This document shows positions 18,366-27,594 of a stretch of 64,000 nt of DNA, piece after piece (the first letter of the stretch is position 1; each line of letters starts with the position of its first letter). The stretch lies in the NCBI RefSeq assembly GCF_014648435.1, contig NZ_BMRC01000003.1, forward strand, positions 248,001 to 312,000. The letters are read 5' to 3'. The notes under the pieces were generated by a model. That model made no database searches and had not been told where the DNA came from. It saw nothing but the letters and a program-made list of their open reading frames with translations. Position numbers and translations under genes: made by a program. The DNA is from Nonomuraea spiralis. Its GTDB lineage: Bacteria; Actinomycetota; Actinomycetes; Streptosporangiales; Streptosporangiaceae.

Positions 18366-20543
18366 GTGAGCCGTTTCGACGAGCCCCTGACCAAAGCGCT
18401 CGACCCGAAGACCGCCAAGCTGCTGCACAGCGTGCTCGGCCTGGAGACGGTCGGCGACCTGCTGCGCCACTACCCGCGCCGTTACGCCGAGCGCGGCGAG
18501 CTGACCTCGCTCGACGCGCTGGAGGTCGACGAGCACGTCACCGTGGTCGGCGAGGTGACCAGGCTGATGCGCAAGCCCATGCGCAACCGCGGCGGCACGT
18601 GGCTGGAGGCCGAGGTCGTCGACGGCAACGGCAACCGGATCTACCTGGCGTTCTTCGGCAAGGGTTCGCATGTGGCCGAGTCGCGGCTGAAGCCGGGCCG
18701 GCGCGGCATGTTCGCCGGCAAGGTGGGCCTGTTCGGGGCGCGTACCAAACCGCGCTGGCAGCTCTCGCACCCGGAGTTCGAGCTGTTCGAGGAGGGGGAG
18801 GCGAGCGCCGAGGAGTTCGCGTCGGCGCCGGTGCCGATCTATCCGGCGGGCAAGGACCTGACGCCGTGGGCGATCAGGCGGGCGGTCGGCGTGGTGCTCG
18901 ACACGCTGGGCCCGCTCGACGACCCGCTGCCCGCCGCGCTGCGGGCCAGGCACGGCCTCCAGCCGCTCGGCGAGGCGCTGGTGGCCATCCACCGGCCGAA
19001 GGACTTCGCCGAGATGCAGCGGGCGCGCAAGCGGCTGAAGTTCGACGAGGCGTTCGTGTTGCAGGCGGTGCTGCTCCAGCGCCGGCAGGCGGCCACCGCG
19101 TGGCCGGCCAGGCCGCGTCCGAGGCGGGCCGACGGCATGCTGGCCGACTTCGACGGGCGGTTGCCGTTCGCGCTCACCGAGGGGCAGGCGCAGGTGGGGG
19201 AGGAGATCGCGGCCGACCTGGCGCTGGAGCACCCGATGCACCGGCTGCTGCAGGGCGAGGTGGGCGCGGGCAAGACGGTCGTGGCGTTGCGCGCGATGCT
19301 CCAGGTGGTCGACGCGGGCGGCCAGGCGGTGCTGCTGGCCCCCACGGAGGTGCTGGCCCAGCAGCATCACCGCTCGATCAGCGGCATGCTGGGCGAGCTG
19401 GCCCAGGGCGGCATGTTCGGCGGCACGGCGGTCACCCTGCTGACGGGGTCGATGGGCGCGGCGGCCCGGCGTTCGGCGCTGCTCGACGCGGCCTCGGGCA
19501 CGGCGGGCATCGTGGTCGGCACGCACGCGCTGCTCCAGGAGCACGTCCAGTTCGCCGACCTGGGCCTGGTCGTGGTCGACGAGCAACACCGCTTCGGCGT
19601 GGAGCAGCGTGACGCGTTGCGCGAGAAGGCGGGGGGCGGCCGTCCGCACGTGCTGGTCATGACCGCGACGCCGATCCCGCGCACGGTCGCGATGACGGTC
19701 TTCGGCGATCTGGAGGTCTCGACGTTGTCGCAGCTCCCGTCGGGCCGCGCCCCCATCACCACGCACGTGGTGCCCGCCGCGGAGAAGCCCCACTATCTCG
19801 AACGCACCTGGCAGCGGGTGCGCGAGGAGGTGGAGCTGGGCAGGCAGGCGTACATCGTGTGCCCGCGGATCGGCGACCTGGAGGGTGACGAGGGCGACCT
19901 GGCGACGGCGGCGGGCGACGACGACCGCCGTCCGCCGCTGGCGGTGCTGGAGGTCGCCGAGCTGCTGACCCAGGGCCCCTTCCAGGACCTGCGCGTGGGC
20001 ACCCTGCACGGCAAGCTGCCGCCGGAGGAGAAGGACGCGATCATGCGGTCCTTCACCAAGGGCGAGCTCGACGTGCTGATCGCCACCACGGTCATCGAGG
20101 TGGGCGTCGACGTGCCCAACTCCTCGGTCATGATCATCATGGACGCCGACCGCTTCGGCGTCTCCCAGCTCCACCAGCTGCGCGGGCGGGTGGGCCGGGG
20201 CGGTCTGCCCGGCCTGTGCCTGCTGGTCTCCGACTTCGCCGAGGGCACCCCGGCCCGCGCCCGGCTCGACGCGGTGGCCGCCACGCTCGACGGCTTCGAG
20301 TTGTCCCGAGTCGACCTGGAGCAGCGCCGGGAGGGTGATGTCCTCGGGGCGGCCCAGTCGGGCAAGCGCACGTCGCTGAAGCTCCTGCAGCTGCTGCGGG
20401 ACGAGGACGTCATCACCACGGCCCGGGACGAGGCGGCCGCCCTGCTGGCCGAGGACCCCGACCTGGCGGCCCACGAGGGCCTGCGTGCCGAGATCGCCCG
20501 GCTCCTGGCGGACGAGAAGGCCGAGTACCTGGAGAAGACGTAG
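18366..20543 (+). CDS. recG: ATP-dependent DNA helicase RecG
   Basis: A 725-residue superfamily 2 helicase that remodels stalled replication forks and branched DNA. It has an N-terminal wedge/OB domain (about 1-240), Walker A GEVGAGKTVVAL, the DEQHRFGVEQR motif II, TATPIPRT (motif III) and the QLRGRVGRGG motif VI. The C-terminal DLEQRREGDVLGAAQSG is the TRG-type region. The GTG at 18366 gives the usual N-terminus. No strong ribosome site precedes it. Confidence 0.96.
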   Translation: MSRFDEPLTKALDPKTAKLLHSVLGLETVGDLLRHYPRRYAERGELTSLDALEVDEHVTVVGEVTRLMRKPMRNRGGTWLEAEVVDGNGNRIYLAFFGKGSHVAESRLKPGRRGMFAGKVGLFGARTKPRWQLSHPEFELFEEGEASAEEFASAPVPIYPAGKDLTPWAIRRAVGVVLDTLGPLDDPLPAALRARHGLQPLGEALVAIHRPKDFAEMQRARKRLKFDEAFVLQAVLLQRRQAATAWPARPRPRRADGMLADFDGRLPFALTEGQAQVGEEIAADLALEHPMHRLLQGEVGAGKTVVALRAMLQVVDAGGQAVLLAPTEVLAQQHHRSISGMLGELAQGGMFGGTAVTLLTGSMGAAARRSALLDAASGTAGIVVGTHALLQEHVQFADLGLVVVDEQHRFGVEQRDALREKAGGGRPHVLVMTATPIPRTVAMTVFGDLEVSTLSQLPSGRAPITTHVVPAAEKPHYLERTWQRVREEVELGRQAYIVCPRIGDLEGDEGDLATAAGDDDRRPPLAVLEVAELLTQGPFQDLRVGTLHGKLPPEEKDAIMRSFTKGELDVLIATTVIEVGVDVPNSSVMIIMDADRFGVSQLHQLRGRVGRGGLPGLCLLVSDFAEGTPARARLDAVAATLDGFELSRVDLEQRREGDVLGAAQSGKRTSLKLLQLLRDEDVITTARDEAAALLAEDPDLAAHEGLRAEIARLLADEKAEYLEKT

Positions 20544-20573
20544 GGGAGCGGGGGCCTGAAAAAGATTTTGAAG

Positions 20574-20621
20574 GCCCAGCCGCGGGGACGGCCTCCCCCC
20601 GAATGCCGTCCCCGGCTGGGC
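20574..20621 (+). terminator. Long hairpin after recG
   Basis: GCCCAGCCG.GGGACGGC pairs with GCCGTCCCCGGCTGGGC across a 2-base bulge, giving about 17 bp. There is no U-run. It is a probable factor-independent stop or mRNA 3' end. Confidence 0.6.
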
Positions 20622-20818
20622 CCACCCTCGGGTCAGGTGCCGAGGGAACCGGCGTGCGGAAGGGCTCACGATCACGCCGGTCGGCCTTCATGTGGGTCAC
20701 CTTGAAGGCCGCAGACTCATCATGCGGGGCGATCCCGCCGATGTGAATCACCCTTGCGCAGTCGAGGCAGACACTTGTCCACTCTTGACCTGGGCGAACA
20801 TGCGGAACAATGGTCCTT

Positions 20819-21385
20819 ATGACTCGGATCATCGCGGGGAGCGCGGGTGGGCGGCGGTTGGCCGTGCCGCCGGGGCGGGGCACGAGGCCGACCAGCGACA
20901 GGGCCAGGGAAGGCATCTTCTTGACCCTCGACTCCCTGTACGGCCTGCGTGAGGCCCGCGTGCTCGACCTGTACGCGGGTTCGGGCGCCGTTGGCCTGGA
21001 ATCGTTGTCCAGGGGCGCGGCCCACGCGCTGCTCGTCGAGTCCGACGCCAAGGCCGTCCGGACGATCAGGGCCAACATCCAGTCGCTCGGCCTCGACGGC
21101 GCGGAGCTGGCGGCCGACAAGGTCGAGCGGGTGCTGGCCAAGCCGCCGGAGGAGCCGTACGACATCGTCTTCGCCGATCCGCCGTACGCGCTGGGTGACG
21201 GCGAGGTGACGCGGGTGCTGGAGCTGCTGCGCGACAACGGCTGGCTCGTCGAGGAGGGCCTGGTGGCATTCGAGCGGGAAACCAGGGGAAAGCCCTTGAT
21301 GTGGCCGGAAGGTTATGTTGAGGAGAGGGTCCGTAGATACGGCGAAGCATCCGTTTGGTACGGTCGCGCCGCCGGGAACCCGTAG
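20819..21385 (+). CDS. rsmD: 16S rRNA (guanine966-N2)-methyltransferase
   Basis: A 188-residue RsmD-type methyltransferase. It has RIIAGSAGGRRL at the N-terminus, the SAM-binding LDLYAGSGAVGLESLSRGA and the catalytic FADPPY (DPPY) motif. Two in-frame ATGs (20810 and 20819) are possible; I chose the second. The 3' end runs to 15 bases before the coaD start, forming the classic rsmD-coaD pair. Confidence 0.95.
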   Translation: MTRIIAGSAGGRRLAVPPGRGTRPTSDRAREGIFLTLDSLYGLREARVLDLYAGSGAVGLESLSRGAAHALLVESDAKAVRTIRANIQSLGLDGAELAADKVERVLAKPPEEPYDIVFADPPYALGDGEVTRVLELLRDNGWLVEEGLVAFERETRGKPLMWPEGYVEERVRRYGEASVWYGRAAGNP

Positions 21386-21399
21386 ACCTGGGAGGCGTC

Positions 21400-21876
21400 T
21401 TGCGCCGCGTTGTCTGCCCGGGGTCGTTCGACCCCATCACCAATGGCCATCTCGACATCATCGGCCGGTCCGCCCGCCTGTACGACGAGGTGGTCGTGGC
21501 GGTCCTCATCAACATCGAGAAGAGCAGCCTGTTCACGGTCGACGAACGGATCGACATCCTTCAGACCGTGACGAAGGAGTACCCCAACGTCAAGGTGCAG
21601 AAGTTCCACGGCCTGCTGGTCGACTTCTGCAAGCAGCACGACATCCCGGCCATCGTCAAGGGGATCAGAGTCGTCAGTGACTTCGACTACGAGCTCCAGA
21701 TGGCCCAGCTCAACTACCGCCTCTCGGGCGTCGAGACGCTGTTCATGCCCACCAACCCCGAGTACTCCTTCCTGTCCTCCAGCCGGGTGAAGGAGATCGC
21801 GCGGTATGGTGGCGACGTGTCCGGCCTGGTCCCTGACCTGGTGCACAAGCTGCTCATCGAGCGTCTCAGGGGCTGA
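21400..21876 (+). CDS. coaD: Phosphopantetheine adenylyltransferase
   Basis: A 158-residue hexameric nucleotidyltransferase for the penultimate step of CoA synthesis. It has CPGSFDPITNGHLDII (the T/HxGH motif), VKGIRVVSDFDYE and the SSSRVKEIARYGG motif. The TTG at 21400, after GGGAGG (21390-21395), gives the normal N-terminus; a longer ATG frame overlaps rsmD and is unlikely. Confidence 0.95.
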   Translation: MRRVVCPGSFDPITNGHLDIIGRSARLYDEVVVAVLINIEKSSLFTVDERIDILQTVTKEYPNVKVQKFHGLLVDFCKQHDIPAIVKGIRVVSDFDYELQMAQLNYRLSGVETLFMPTNPEYSFLSSSRVKEIARYGGDVSGLVPDLVHKLLIERLRG

Positions 21877-21947
21877 CCGCGACCTGGTATCCTTTCATTT
21901 CGGCCTTGTACGACGGCGAGCGTTTCGCCATGCCTAGCGAGAGCAGG

Positions 21948-22499
21948 ATGACTCAGCACCTCGACCCCCGCTCCCCCTGGGTGCTCTCCACTCATGATCT
22001 GGGGAAGCGACCGGGCACGATGCGGCAGATGACCCTGACCCTTCCGGCACCGGCTAACCTCGGCGTCGATATGATCGGTGTCCCCAAAGACGCCGAAGTC
22101 GAGCTGGACCTCCGGCTCGAAGCAGTGATGGAAGGCGTGCTCGTCTCGGGCACGGCGCACGCCCCGCTCGCCGGGGAGTGCGCGCGGTGTCTTGACCCGA
22201 TCACCTCGGACATCGAGGTCGATCTGCAGGAGCTGTTCTTCTACTCCGACGAGGACGCCTCGGAGGAGGACTCACTGCTCGACGGAGAGCTGCTCGACCT
22301 CGAGCCGACGTTCCGCGACGCGGCGGTGCTCGCACTGCCGCTGAGCCCCGTGTGCCGCGAGGAGTGCGAGGGGCTCTGCACGGAGTGCGGGATCAAGCTG
22401 GCCGAGGCCGGCGCCGATCACCGGCACGAGAAGATCGATGCCCGCTGGGCGTCGTTGCAAGGTCTGGTTTCCGAGAACGATAACGATCAGGAGAAGTGA
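21948..22499 (+). CDS. YceD/DUF177 family protein
   Basis: A protein of about 183 residues. It has the conserved C-A-R-C-L pair (GECARCLDPI), a strongly acidic middle (FYSDEDASEEDSLLDGE) and a second cysteine group (CREECEGLCTECG), probably a zinc site. The family sits directly upstream of rpmF in most bacteria and is linked to 23S rRNA/ribosome assembly. In-frame ATGs at 21906, 21930 and 21948 compete; I chose 21948 because homologues start near TQHLDPRSPW. Only one base separates it from rpmF. Confidence 0.9.
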   Translation: MTQHLDPRSPWVLSTHDLGKRPGTMRQMTLTLPAPANLGVDMIGVPKDAEVELDLRLEAVMEGVLVSGTAHAPLAGECARCLDPITSDIEVDLQELFFYSDEDASEEDSLLDGELLDLEPTFRDAAVLALPLSPVCREECEGLCTECGIKLAEAGADHRHEKIDARWASLQGLVSENDNDQEK

Positions 22500-22500
22500 C

Positions 22501-22680
22501 GTGGCCGTCCCGAAGCGAAAGATGTCGCGGAGCAACACCCGCGCCCGTCGCTCCCAGTGGAAGACGACTGCTGTCGCCCTGGTGAGCTGCCCGCAGTGCC
22601 GTTCGCCCAAGCAGCCGCACATCGCGTGCCCCACCTGCGGCACCTACAACCGTCGTCAGGTCATCGAGCCGTCCGCCTGA
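22501..22680 (+). CDS. rpmF: 50S ribosomal protein L32, zinc-binding type
   Basis: A 59-residue ribosomal protein with a GTG start (VAVPKRKMSRSNTRARRSQW). The ribbon CPQC...CPTC binds zinc, so this is the C+ form, like L28 in this window. It starts right after DUF177 with AGGAGAAG before the GTG, which indicates coupling. Confidence 0.97.
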   Translation: MAVPKRKMSRSNTRARRSQWKTTAVALVSCPQCRSPKQPHIACPTCGTYNRRQVIEPSA

Positions 22681-22744
22681 TCACACTGACCGGAGACCTG
22701 CCCGTCACACCGGCGGCCGGTTTCCTCTCAGCAGTTGACGTGAT

Positions 22745-22775
22745 GCCGACCGGGTGCCATTGTGCCTCGGTCGGC
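22745..22775 (+). other. Hairpin in the rpmF-rnc spacer
   Basis: GCCGACCG pairs with CGGTCGGC (8 bp) around a 15-base loop. It may slow transcription after rpmF or be part of the rnc leader. RNase III often processes its own leader, but that role is not shown here. Confidence 0.4.
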
Positions 22776-22913
22776 GTTAACGTCTGTAGATGTGTGCGGC
22801 GGCGGTCAGCCCGCGGCCGTGGTGGACGCCGGGGCTACGTGTTACCCCGACGCCCACCACGTTTTCGGGCATCTTCCGCAGCCGTCTTGTGAAGATGTCC
22901 GAGGAGGAAACAC

Positions 22914-23654
22914 GTGGGCGCAGGTCCTAAGCCGGTGGCCGTGGAGGTCGCCAGAGACGAGTTGCAGCGGGTCCTGGTCGTAGGCCTCGACTCCGACATT
23001 CTCGAGCGGGCCCTCACGCACCGCTCGTACGCGTACGAGAACGGTGGTCTGCCCACCAACGAGCGCCTTGAGTTCCTCGGCGACTCGGTGCTGGGTCTCG
23101 TGGTCACCGACACCCTCTACCGCAACCACCCCGACCTGCCCGAGGGGCAGCTCGCCAAGCTGCGTGCCGCGGTGGTCAACATGCGCGCGCTGGCCGACGT
23201 CGCCCGCAACCTGGGCCTCGGCCGCTTCCTGCGGCTCGGCAGGGGCGAGGAGGGCACCGGCGGGCGCGACAAGTCCTCGATCCTGGCCGACACGCTGGAG
23301 GCGCTGATCGGCGCGATCTACGTGGACAAGGGCCTCGACGAGGCGTTCCGGGTCGTCCATCTGCTGTTCGACCCGCTGATCGTGCGCTCGGCCTCGCTGG
23401 GCGCCGGGCTCGACTGGAAGACCTCCCTTCAGGAGCTCACCGCCTCCGAGGCGCTCGGCGTGCCCGAGTACCACGTCGAGGAGAGCGGGCCCGACCACGC
23501 CAAGTCGTTCACGGCGATGGTGCGCGTGGGCGGCGAGTCCTACGGCTCGGGCACGGGCCGCAGCAAGAAGGAGGCCGAGCAGCAGGCGGCCGAGGCGGCC
23601 TGGACGCGCATCAGGGCCCGCCGGGAGCAGCGCGAGAGCCAGCCCGCGGGCTGA
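22914..23654 (+). CDS. rnc: Ribonuclease III
   Basis: A 246-residue double-strand-specific endoribonuclease for rRNA and mRNA processing. The catalytic domain shows the signature [12 protein letters not shown] (near residue 50) and [16 protein letters not shown] dsRNA-binding domain follows (about 165-235, [10 protein letters not shown]...[16 protein letters not shown]). The GTG start follows GAGGAGGAAA. In streptomycetes this enzyme is AbsB, which affects antibiotic production. Confidence 0.97.
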   Translation: MGAGPKPVAVEVARDELQRVLVVGLDSDILERALTHRSYAYENGGLPTNERLEFLGDSVLGLVVTDTLYRNHPDLPEGQLAKLRAAVVNMRALADVARNLGLGRFLRLGRGEEGTGGRDKSSILADTLEALIGAIYVDKGLDEAFRVVHLLFDPLIVRSASLGAGLDWKTSLQELTASEALGVPEYHVEESGPDHAKSFTAMVRVGGESYGSGTGRSKKEAEQQAAEAAWTRIRARREQRESQPAG

Positions 23655-23694
23655 GCCCCGCCCGCCAGAACCACCGGCCGCTCGAAACCACCGG

Positions 23695-23712
23695 CCGCCG
23701 GGAAGCCGGCGG
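23695..23712 (+). other. Short GAAG-loop hairpin between rnc and mutM
   Basis: CCGCCGG pairs with CCGGCGG around GAAG. It lies just after two direct copies of AACCACCGGCCGC (23669 and about 23686). Probable 3' hairpin of rnc; no U-run. Confidence 0.4.
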
Positions 23713-23777
23713 TCGTGCCCGGTGTTGTCACTGCGGATCCGGGCGTCGGGCGCGGAGTCTAGAGGACGGGGTGCACT

Positions 23778-24623
23778 GTGCCTGAGCTGCCAGAGGTCGA
23801 GGTCGTCAGACGCGGCCTCGCGCAATGGGTCGTCGGCCGCGAGATCGCCGACGCGGAGGTGCTGCACCCCCGCGCGATCCGGCGCCACCTGCCCGGCGCC
23901 GACGAGTTCGCCGCCCGCCTGAAGGGCCGTACGGTGTTGTCGGCCGAGCGGCGCGGCAAATACCTGTGGCTGCCGCTGTCGGGCGCCGAGGAGGCCCTGC
24001 TGGCCCATCTGGGCATGAGCGGCCAACTGCTCGTCGTCGATCCGCAGACGCCGCCTGAGCGGCATCTGCGCGTACGCCTGCGCTTCGAGGACGGCGGTCC
24101 CGATCTGCGTTTCGTCGACCAGCGCACGTTCGGCCACGTCATGCTGACCCCGCTGGTCCACGGCGTGCCCGAGCCGATCGCGCACATCGCGCCCGACCCG
24201 TTCGAGGAGTCGTTCGACGAGGCGGAGTTCACCCGGCGGCTCAGGGCCAGGCACACCGAGATCAAACGGGCGCTGCTGGACCAGTCGCTGATCAGCGGCG
24301 TCGGCAACATCTACGCCGACGAGGCGCTGTGGATCGCCCGGCTCCACTGGGCCCGTCCCACCGAGACGCTCACCCGGCCGAAGATCGTCGAGCTGCTGGC
24401 CGGCGTGCGTACGGTCATGGGTGCCGCCCTGCTCCAGGGCGGCACCTCGTTCGACGCCCTCTACGTCAACGTCAACGGCGAGAGCGGCTACTTCGACCGT
24501 TCCCTTGAGGTCTACGGCCGCCGCGACCTGCCGTGCTCCCGCTGCGGCACGCCGATCAGGCGGGAGGCGTTCATGAACCGGTCGTCGTACTCCTGCCCCA
24601 AATGCCAGCGAAAGCCGCGGTGA
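23778..24623 (+). CDS. mutM: Formamidopyrimidine-DNA glycosylase
   Basis: A 281-residue bifunctional glycosylase/lyase that removes 8-oxoguanine and FaPy. The processed N-terminus PELPEVE supplies the catalytic Pro. The conserved Lys lies in ERRGKYLW, the H2TH region in [17 protein letters not shown], and the C-terminal zinc finger is CSRCG...[12 protein letters not shown] start. Its last 53 bases overlap the convergent MFS gene. Confidence 0.97.
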   Translation: MPELPEVEVVRRGLAQWVVGREIADAEVLHPRAIRRHLPGADEFAARLKGRTVLSAERRGKYLWLPLSGAEEALLAHLGMSGQLLVVDPQTPPERHLRVRLRFEDGGPDLRFVDQRTFGHVMLTPLVHGVPEPIAHIAPDPFEESFDEAEFTRRLRARHTEIKRALLDQSLISGVGNIYADEALWIARLHWARPTETLTRPKIVELLAGVRTVMGAALLQGGTSFDALYVNVNGESGYFDRSLEVYGRRDLPCSRCGTPIRREAFMNRSSYSCPKCQRKPR

Positions 24624-25725
24624 GCAGGGCCAGCGCCGCGCCCAGCCACATCACCGACGAGATCGACACGCCGTCCACGACCCGGCCGCCGACGAACGAG
24701 CCGAGCGCGATCGAGACGTTGAACGCGCCCACGAACAGCGCGGTGCCCAGCTCGCCGCCGCCCGAGCGCATGATCCAGAGTTGCAGCGCCACGCCGACGC
24801 CGCCGTAGCCGAGGCCCCACACGACGAGCATGACCAGGGGCAGCCCGACCAGCGCGAGCGCCGCCGTGGACACGGCGATGAGCAGGGCCAGGACGATCAG
24901 CACCGGCTTGGGGTTCCTGGCCGCCCTGGCGCCGGCGACGAAGTTGCCGACGACACCGGCCGCGCCGTACACGAGGAGGGCGGTGCTGACGAGGGCGGGG
25001 CCGGCGTCGGCGACCTGCTCCAGGAACGGCCGGACGTAGGTGTAGGCCGCGAAGTGCCCGGTGATGATCAGTACGGTCGCGGCCAGCACGACCCGCAGCG
25101 CTCCGGCGAGCGGCGTACGCGAGCCGCCGGCGGCCCGCTCGCCCGGCATCGGCGGCAGCACGACGGCCAGCAGCCCGAGCAGCACCACGGCCAGCACGCC
25201 CATGACTACGAACGACGTGCGCCACCCCGCCGCCGAGGCGACCAGCGTGCCGGCGGGGACGCCGAGCACCGAGGCCACCGACACCCCGCCCAGGATGACC
25301 GACGTGGCGCGGCCCACCGAGCGCTCGGGCACCAGCCGCAGGCCGAGCCCGGCGGCGAAGGCCCAGAACCCGCCGATGCTCACCCCGGTCAGCACCCGCG
25401 CGCCCAGCATGACGGCGAAGTTCGGCGCGGACGCCGCCGCCAGGTTGGCCACCGCCAGCAGCGCCATCAGTCCGAGCAACGGCACCCGCCGGTCCAGCCG
25501 CCGGGTGGAGATGGCCAGTACGGGCGCCGAGACGGCCGCGACCAGCCCCGGCAGCGACATCATCAGCCCGGCCATGCCGTCGGACACCCCCAAGGTGGAG
25601 GCGATCGAGGTCAGCAGGCCGACGGGCAACATCTCGCTGGTCACGATGGTGAAGGTGCCCACCGCGACCGCCAGCACGGCGAGCCAGCGGGCCTGCGCGA
25701 CAGCAGGGGTCTCAAGAGTCGTCAT
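24571..25725 (-). CDS. MFS transporter, DHA1-type efflux
   Basis: A 384-residue protein with about 12 hydrophobic helices. It resembles the AraJ/NepI/Cmx branch of the drug:H+ antiporter-1 family: [17 protein letters not shown] in helix 1 and the loop 2-3 motif around [13 protein letters not shown]. The substrate is unknown. I chose the ATG at 25725; 25743 is an alternative. It is divergent from a LysR gene 94 bases away, which probably controls it. Confidence 0.88.
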   Translation of the reverse strand: MTTLETPAVAQARWLAVLAVAVGTFTIVTSEMLPVGLLTSIASTLGVSDGMAGLMMSLPGLVAAVSAPVLAISTRRLDRRVPLLGLMALLAVANLAAASAPNFAVMLGARVLTGVSIGGFWAFAAGLGLRLVPERSVGRATSVILGGVSVASVLGVPAGTLVASAAGWRTSFVVMGVLAVVLLGLLAVVLPPMPGERAAGGSRTPLAGALRVVLAATVLIITGHFAAYTYVRPFLEQVADAGPALVSTALLVYGAAGVVGNFVAGARAARNPKPVLIVLALLIAVSTAALALVGLPLVMLVVWGLGYGGVGVALQLWIMRSGGGELGTALFVGAFNVSIALGSFVGGRVVDGVSISSVMWLGAALALLTAAFAGIWGRSTTTGS

Positions 25726-25819
25726 GCCGTTCAGCCTTGTCATCTGGCGGTGGAGGAACAATGACGAAGCTCGAAGCCTTGGTTTAGACGGGCTAAGCGA
25801 TCGCGTCCAGGGGAGTGGC
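25726..25819. promoter_or_regulatory. MFS-LysR divergent control region
   Basis: This 94-base spacer contains the AT-richer stretch GGAACAATGACGAAGCTC, where the promoters and LysR site are expected. No perfect T-N11-A palindrome stands out by eye. Confidence 0.4.
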
Positions 25820-26722
25820 ATGGAGTTCAGGGAGCTGGAGTGCTTTCTCGTGCTGAGCGAGGAACTGCACTTCGCGCGTACGGCCGAGCGCCTGTATCTG
25901 TCGCCGGGCCGGGTGAGCCAGCTCATCGGCGCGCTGGAGACCCGCATCGGCGGCCGGCTCTTCGACCGCACCAGCAGGCGGGTGCGCCTGACGCCGCTCG
26001 GCCGGCGTTTCCTGGACGACCTGCGCCCCGCCTACGACGGCATGGCGGCGGCCGTGTCGCGGGCGACGGCGTCGGCCCGTGAGGTGACGGGCCTGCTGCG
26101 GGTGGGGTTCCTGGCCACGCCCACGGAGATCATCGCGGGCAGTGTGGCGGCGTTCGAGCGCCGGTATCCGGAGTGCATGGTCGAGCTGATCGAGGTGCCG
26201 CTGTCCGACCCCTTCACCAAGCTGCGCGAGGGGCGGGTGGATCTCACGTTCACGCTGCTGCCGCTCGACGAGCCCGACCTGGAGGGCGGCGCCGAGCTGA
26301 ACCACTGCCCGGTCGAGCTGGGGTTGTCCGTACGCCACCCGCTGGCGCGCCGGGCGGGCGTCGACGCCGAGGAACTGGCCTCGGTCGCCCTCCTCGGCCT
26401 CGACGACCCGGCCCCGCGCCGCTGGCGGGAGCACGTGGCCCCGACCCTCACCCCCGCCGGGCGGCCGATCCCCAGAGCCGGCACGGTGGCCACCGCCCAG
26501 GAGGGCCTGACCCAGGTCGCCCTGAACCGCGGCGGCATGCTTTTCTGCAAGCCGAGCGCCGATCACCACCGGCGGCCTGACATCACGTTCGTGCCGGTCG
26601 ACGGCCTGCCTCCCTCGTCACTGGGCCTGGCCTGGCTGCGGTCGGGCCGTACGGCCGCCATCCTGGCGTTCAATGATCTGGCCATGGAATTCGTACGACG
26701 GCATGAGACGGTGGCGGCATGA
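25820..26722 (+). CDS. LysR-family transcriptional regulator
   Basis: A 300-residue regulator. The N-terminal winged HTH (1-60) reads [21 protein letters not shown]...[12 protein letters not shown], followed by the linker helix and a periplasmic-binding-type effector domain (about 90-295). The ATG follows GGGGAGTG. It is divergent from the MFS transporter, the usual arrangement for a ligand-induced exporter. acyP overlaps its stop by 4 bases. Confidence 0.93.
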   Translation: MEFRELECFLVLSEELHFARTAERLYLSPGRVSQLIGALETRIGGRLFDRTSRRVRLTPLGRRFLDDLRPAYDGMAAAVSRATASAREVTGLLRVGFLATPTEIIAGSVAAFERRYPECMVELIEVPLSDPFTKLREGRVDLTFTLLPLDEPDLEGGAELNHCPVELGLSVRHPLARRAGVDAEELASVALLGLDDPAPRRWREHVAPTLTPAGRPIPRAGTVATAQEGLTQVALNRGGMLFCKPSADHHRRPDITFVPVDGLPPSSLGLAWLRSGRTAAILAFNDLAMEFVRRHETVAA

Positions 26723-27027
26723 CGGATACGAAGAGTAATGGCGACAAAGCTTCGGGAAACGTCCGAGTAACCGTCTGGGTGCGGGGGAGGGTCCAGGGGG
26801 TGGGCTTCCGGTGGTGGACGCGGGCCCGGGCGCTGGAGCTCGGCCTGACCGGCTGGGCACGGAACACCCACGACGGCCGGGTCGAGGTCGTCGCCGAGGG
26901 CCCACGGGAGGCGTGCGTCAAGCTGTTGGAACTGCTCAGAGGTTGCGACACGCCGGGAAGGGTCGATGGAGTAGTGGAACGATGGAGCGAAGCCCGAGGT
27001 AGTTTGGGTGGTTTTGTAGAGCGGTAG
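26719..27027 (+). CDS. acyP: Acylphosphatase
   Basis: A 102-residue enzyme that hydrolyses carboxyl-phosphate bonds. The catalytic Arg lies in [11 protein letters not shown] and the catalytic Asn in [13 protein letters not shown]. An N-terminal extension of ~14 residues precedes the usual fold. It overlaps the LysR stop (ATGA), although the enzyme is normally part of the core before smc. Confidence 0.93.
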   Translation: MTDTKSNGDKASGNVRVTVWVRGRVQGVGFRWWTRARALELGLTGWARNTHDGRVEVVAEGPREACVKLLELLRGCDTPGRVDGVVERWSEARGSLGGFVER

Positions 27028-27033
27028 CGGCTT

Positions 27034-27061
27034 TTGCTAAACCGCCCAAATAGGGTATAGT
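27034..27061 (+). promoter_or_regulatory. Putative vegetative promoter upstream of the coiled-coil gene
   Basis: TTGCTA (27034-27039) and TATAGT (27056-27061) are separated by 16 bases in an AT-rich patch unusual for this genome. It would give a ~150-base leader for the gene at 27218. Confidence 0.5.
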
Positions 27062-27217
27062 TGTATGTCGGGAGTGCCTATCAGTAGGGCGTTGCGGTTC
27101 GTTCGACTTGACCGCCCACACTGCCGGTGCGACTCTTGTTAAGTACCACGCGCACCCCTCCCGCGGAATTGAAGTGCGCGAACCAGTCTGGTCACTCAGC
27201 GTGGAGGACCCTTTACC

Positions 27218-27412
27218 ATGGCGAAGGCTCTACTCGGCCACGTCGGCGGTCCTGACCCTCGGATGGTCTCGGAGATGCGTCGCTTGCAGCAGCGTATCCG
27301 GGATCTGGAGGCAGAACTCATCCGACTTCAGGCCACGAATGACGCTCTTGCGGCGCAAACCCGCGACGAAGCGCTCAGTCGCTTGCAGGAGCGCGAGCCG
27401 GCACTCACCTGA
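27218..27412 (+). CDS. Small conserved coiled-coil protein
   Basis: A 64-residue protein (MAKALLGHVGGPDPRMVSEM...) with one continuous amphipathic helix from about residue 14 (MRRLQQRIRDLEAELIRLQATND). The short N-terminal MAKALLGHVGG and C-terminal EPALT ends resemble a small actinomycete protein that I recall between acyP and smc. The function is unknown; the helix could mediate dimerisation. TGGAGG lies before the ATG. A terminator follows. Confidence 0.85.
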   Translation: MAKALLGHVGGPDPRMVSEMRRLQQRIRDLEAELIRLQATNDALAAQTRDEALSRLQEREPALT

Positions 27413-27435
27413 GAGTGATCGGAGCGCAAGACCCT

Positions 27436-27469
27436 AGGGACGTCTCTGAGAGGCGTCCCTTGTTATTTT
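27436..27469 (+). terminator. Rho-independent terminator
   Basis: AGGGACG (27436-27442) pairs with CGTCCCT (27454-27460), with an inner CTC/GAG extension. TTGTTATTTT follows. Confidence 0.85.
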
Positions 27470-27594
27470 CCCCGCCCTGAAAAGCCCTGGTCGGAAAAGC
27501 CCTGGTCATCGACACGCCCACGTGGGGCGGCCGGGACCAGTAGGCTTTTCCGAAGCCCGTTCAGCCGCGGTCAGGGAGAAGAAGGGGGTCGCTC

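Noticed and set aside
20692..20952. Plus-strand ORF of 86 codons between recG and rsmD
   Set aside because: It overlaps rsmD in another frame and its composition does not look coding.
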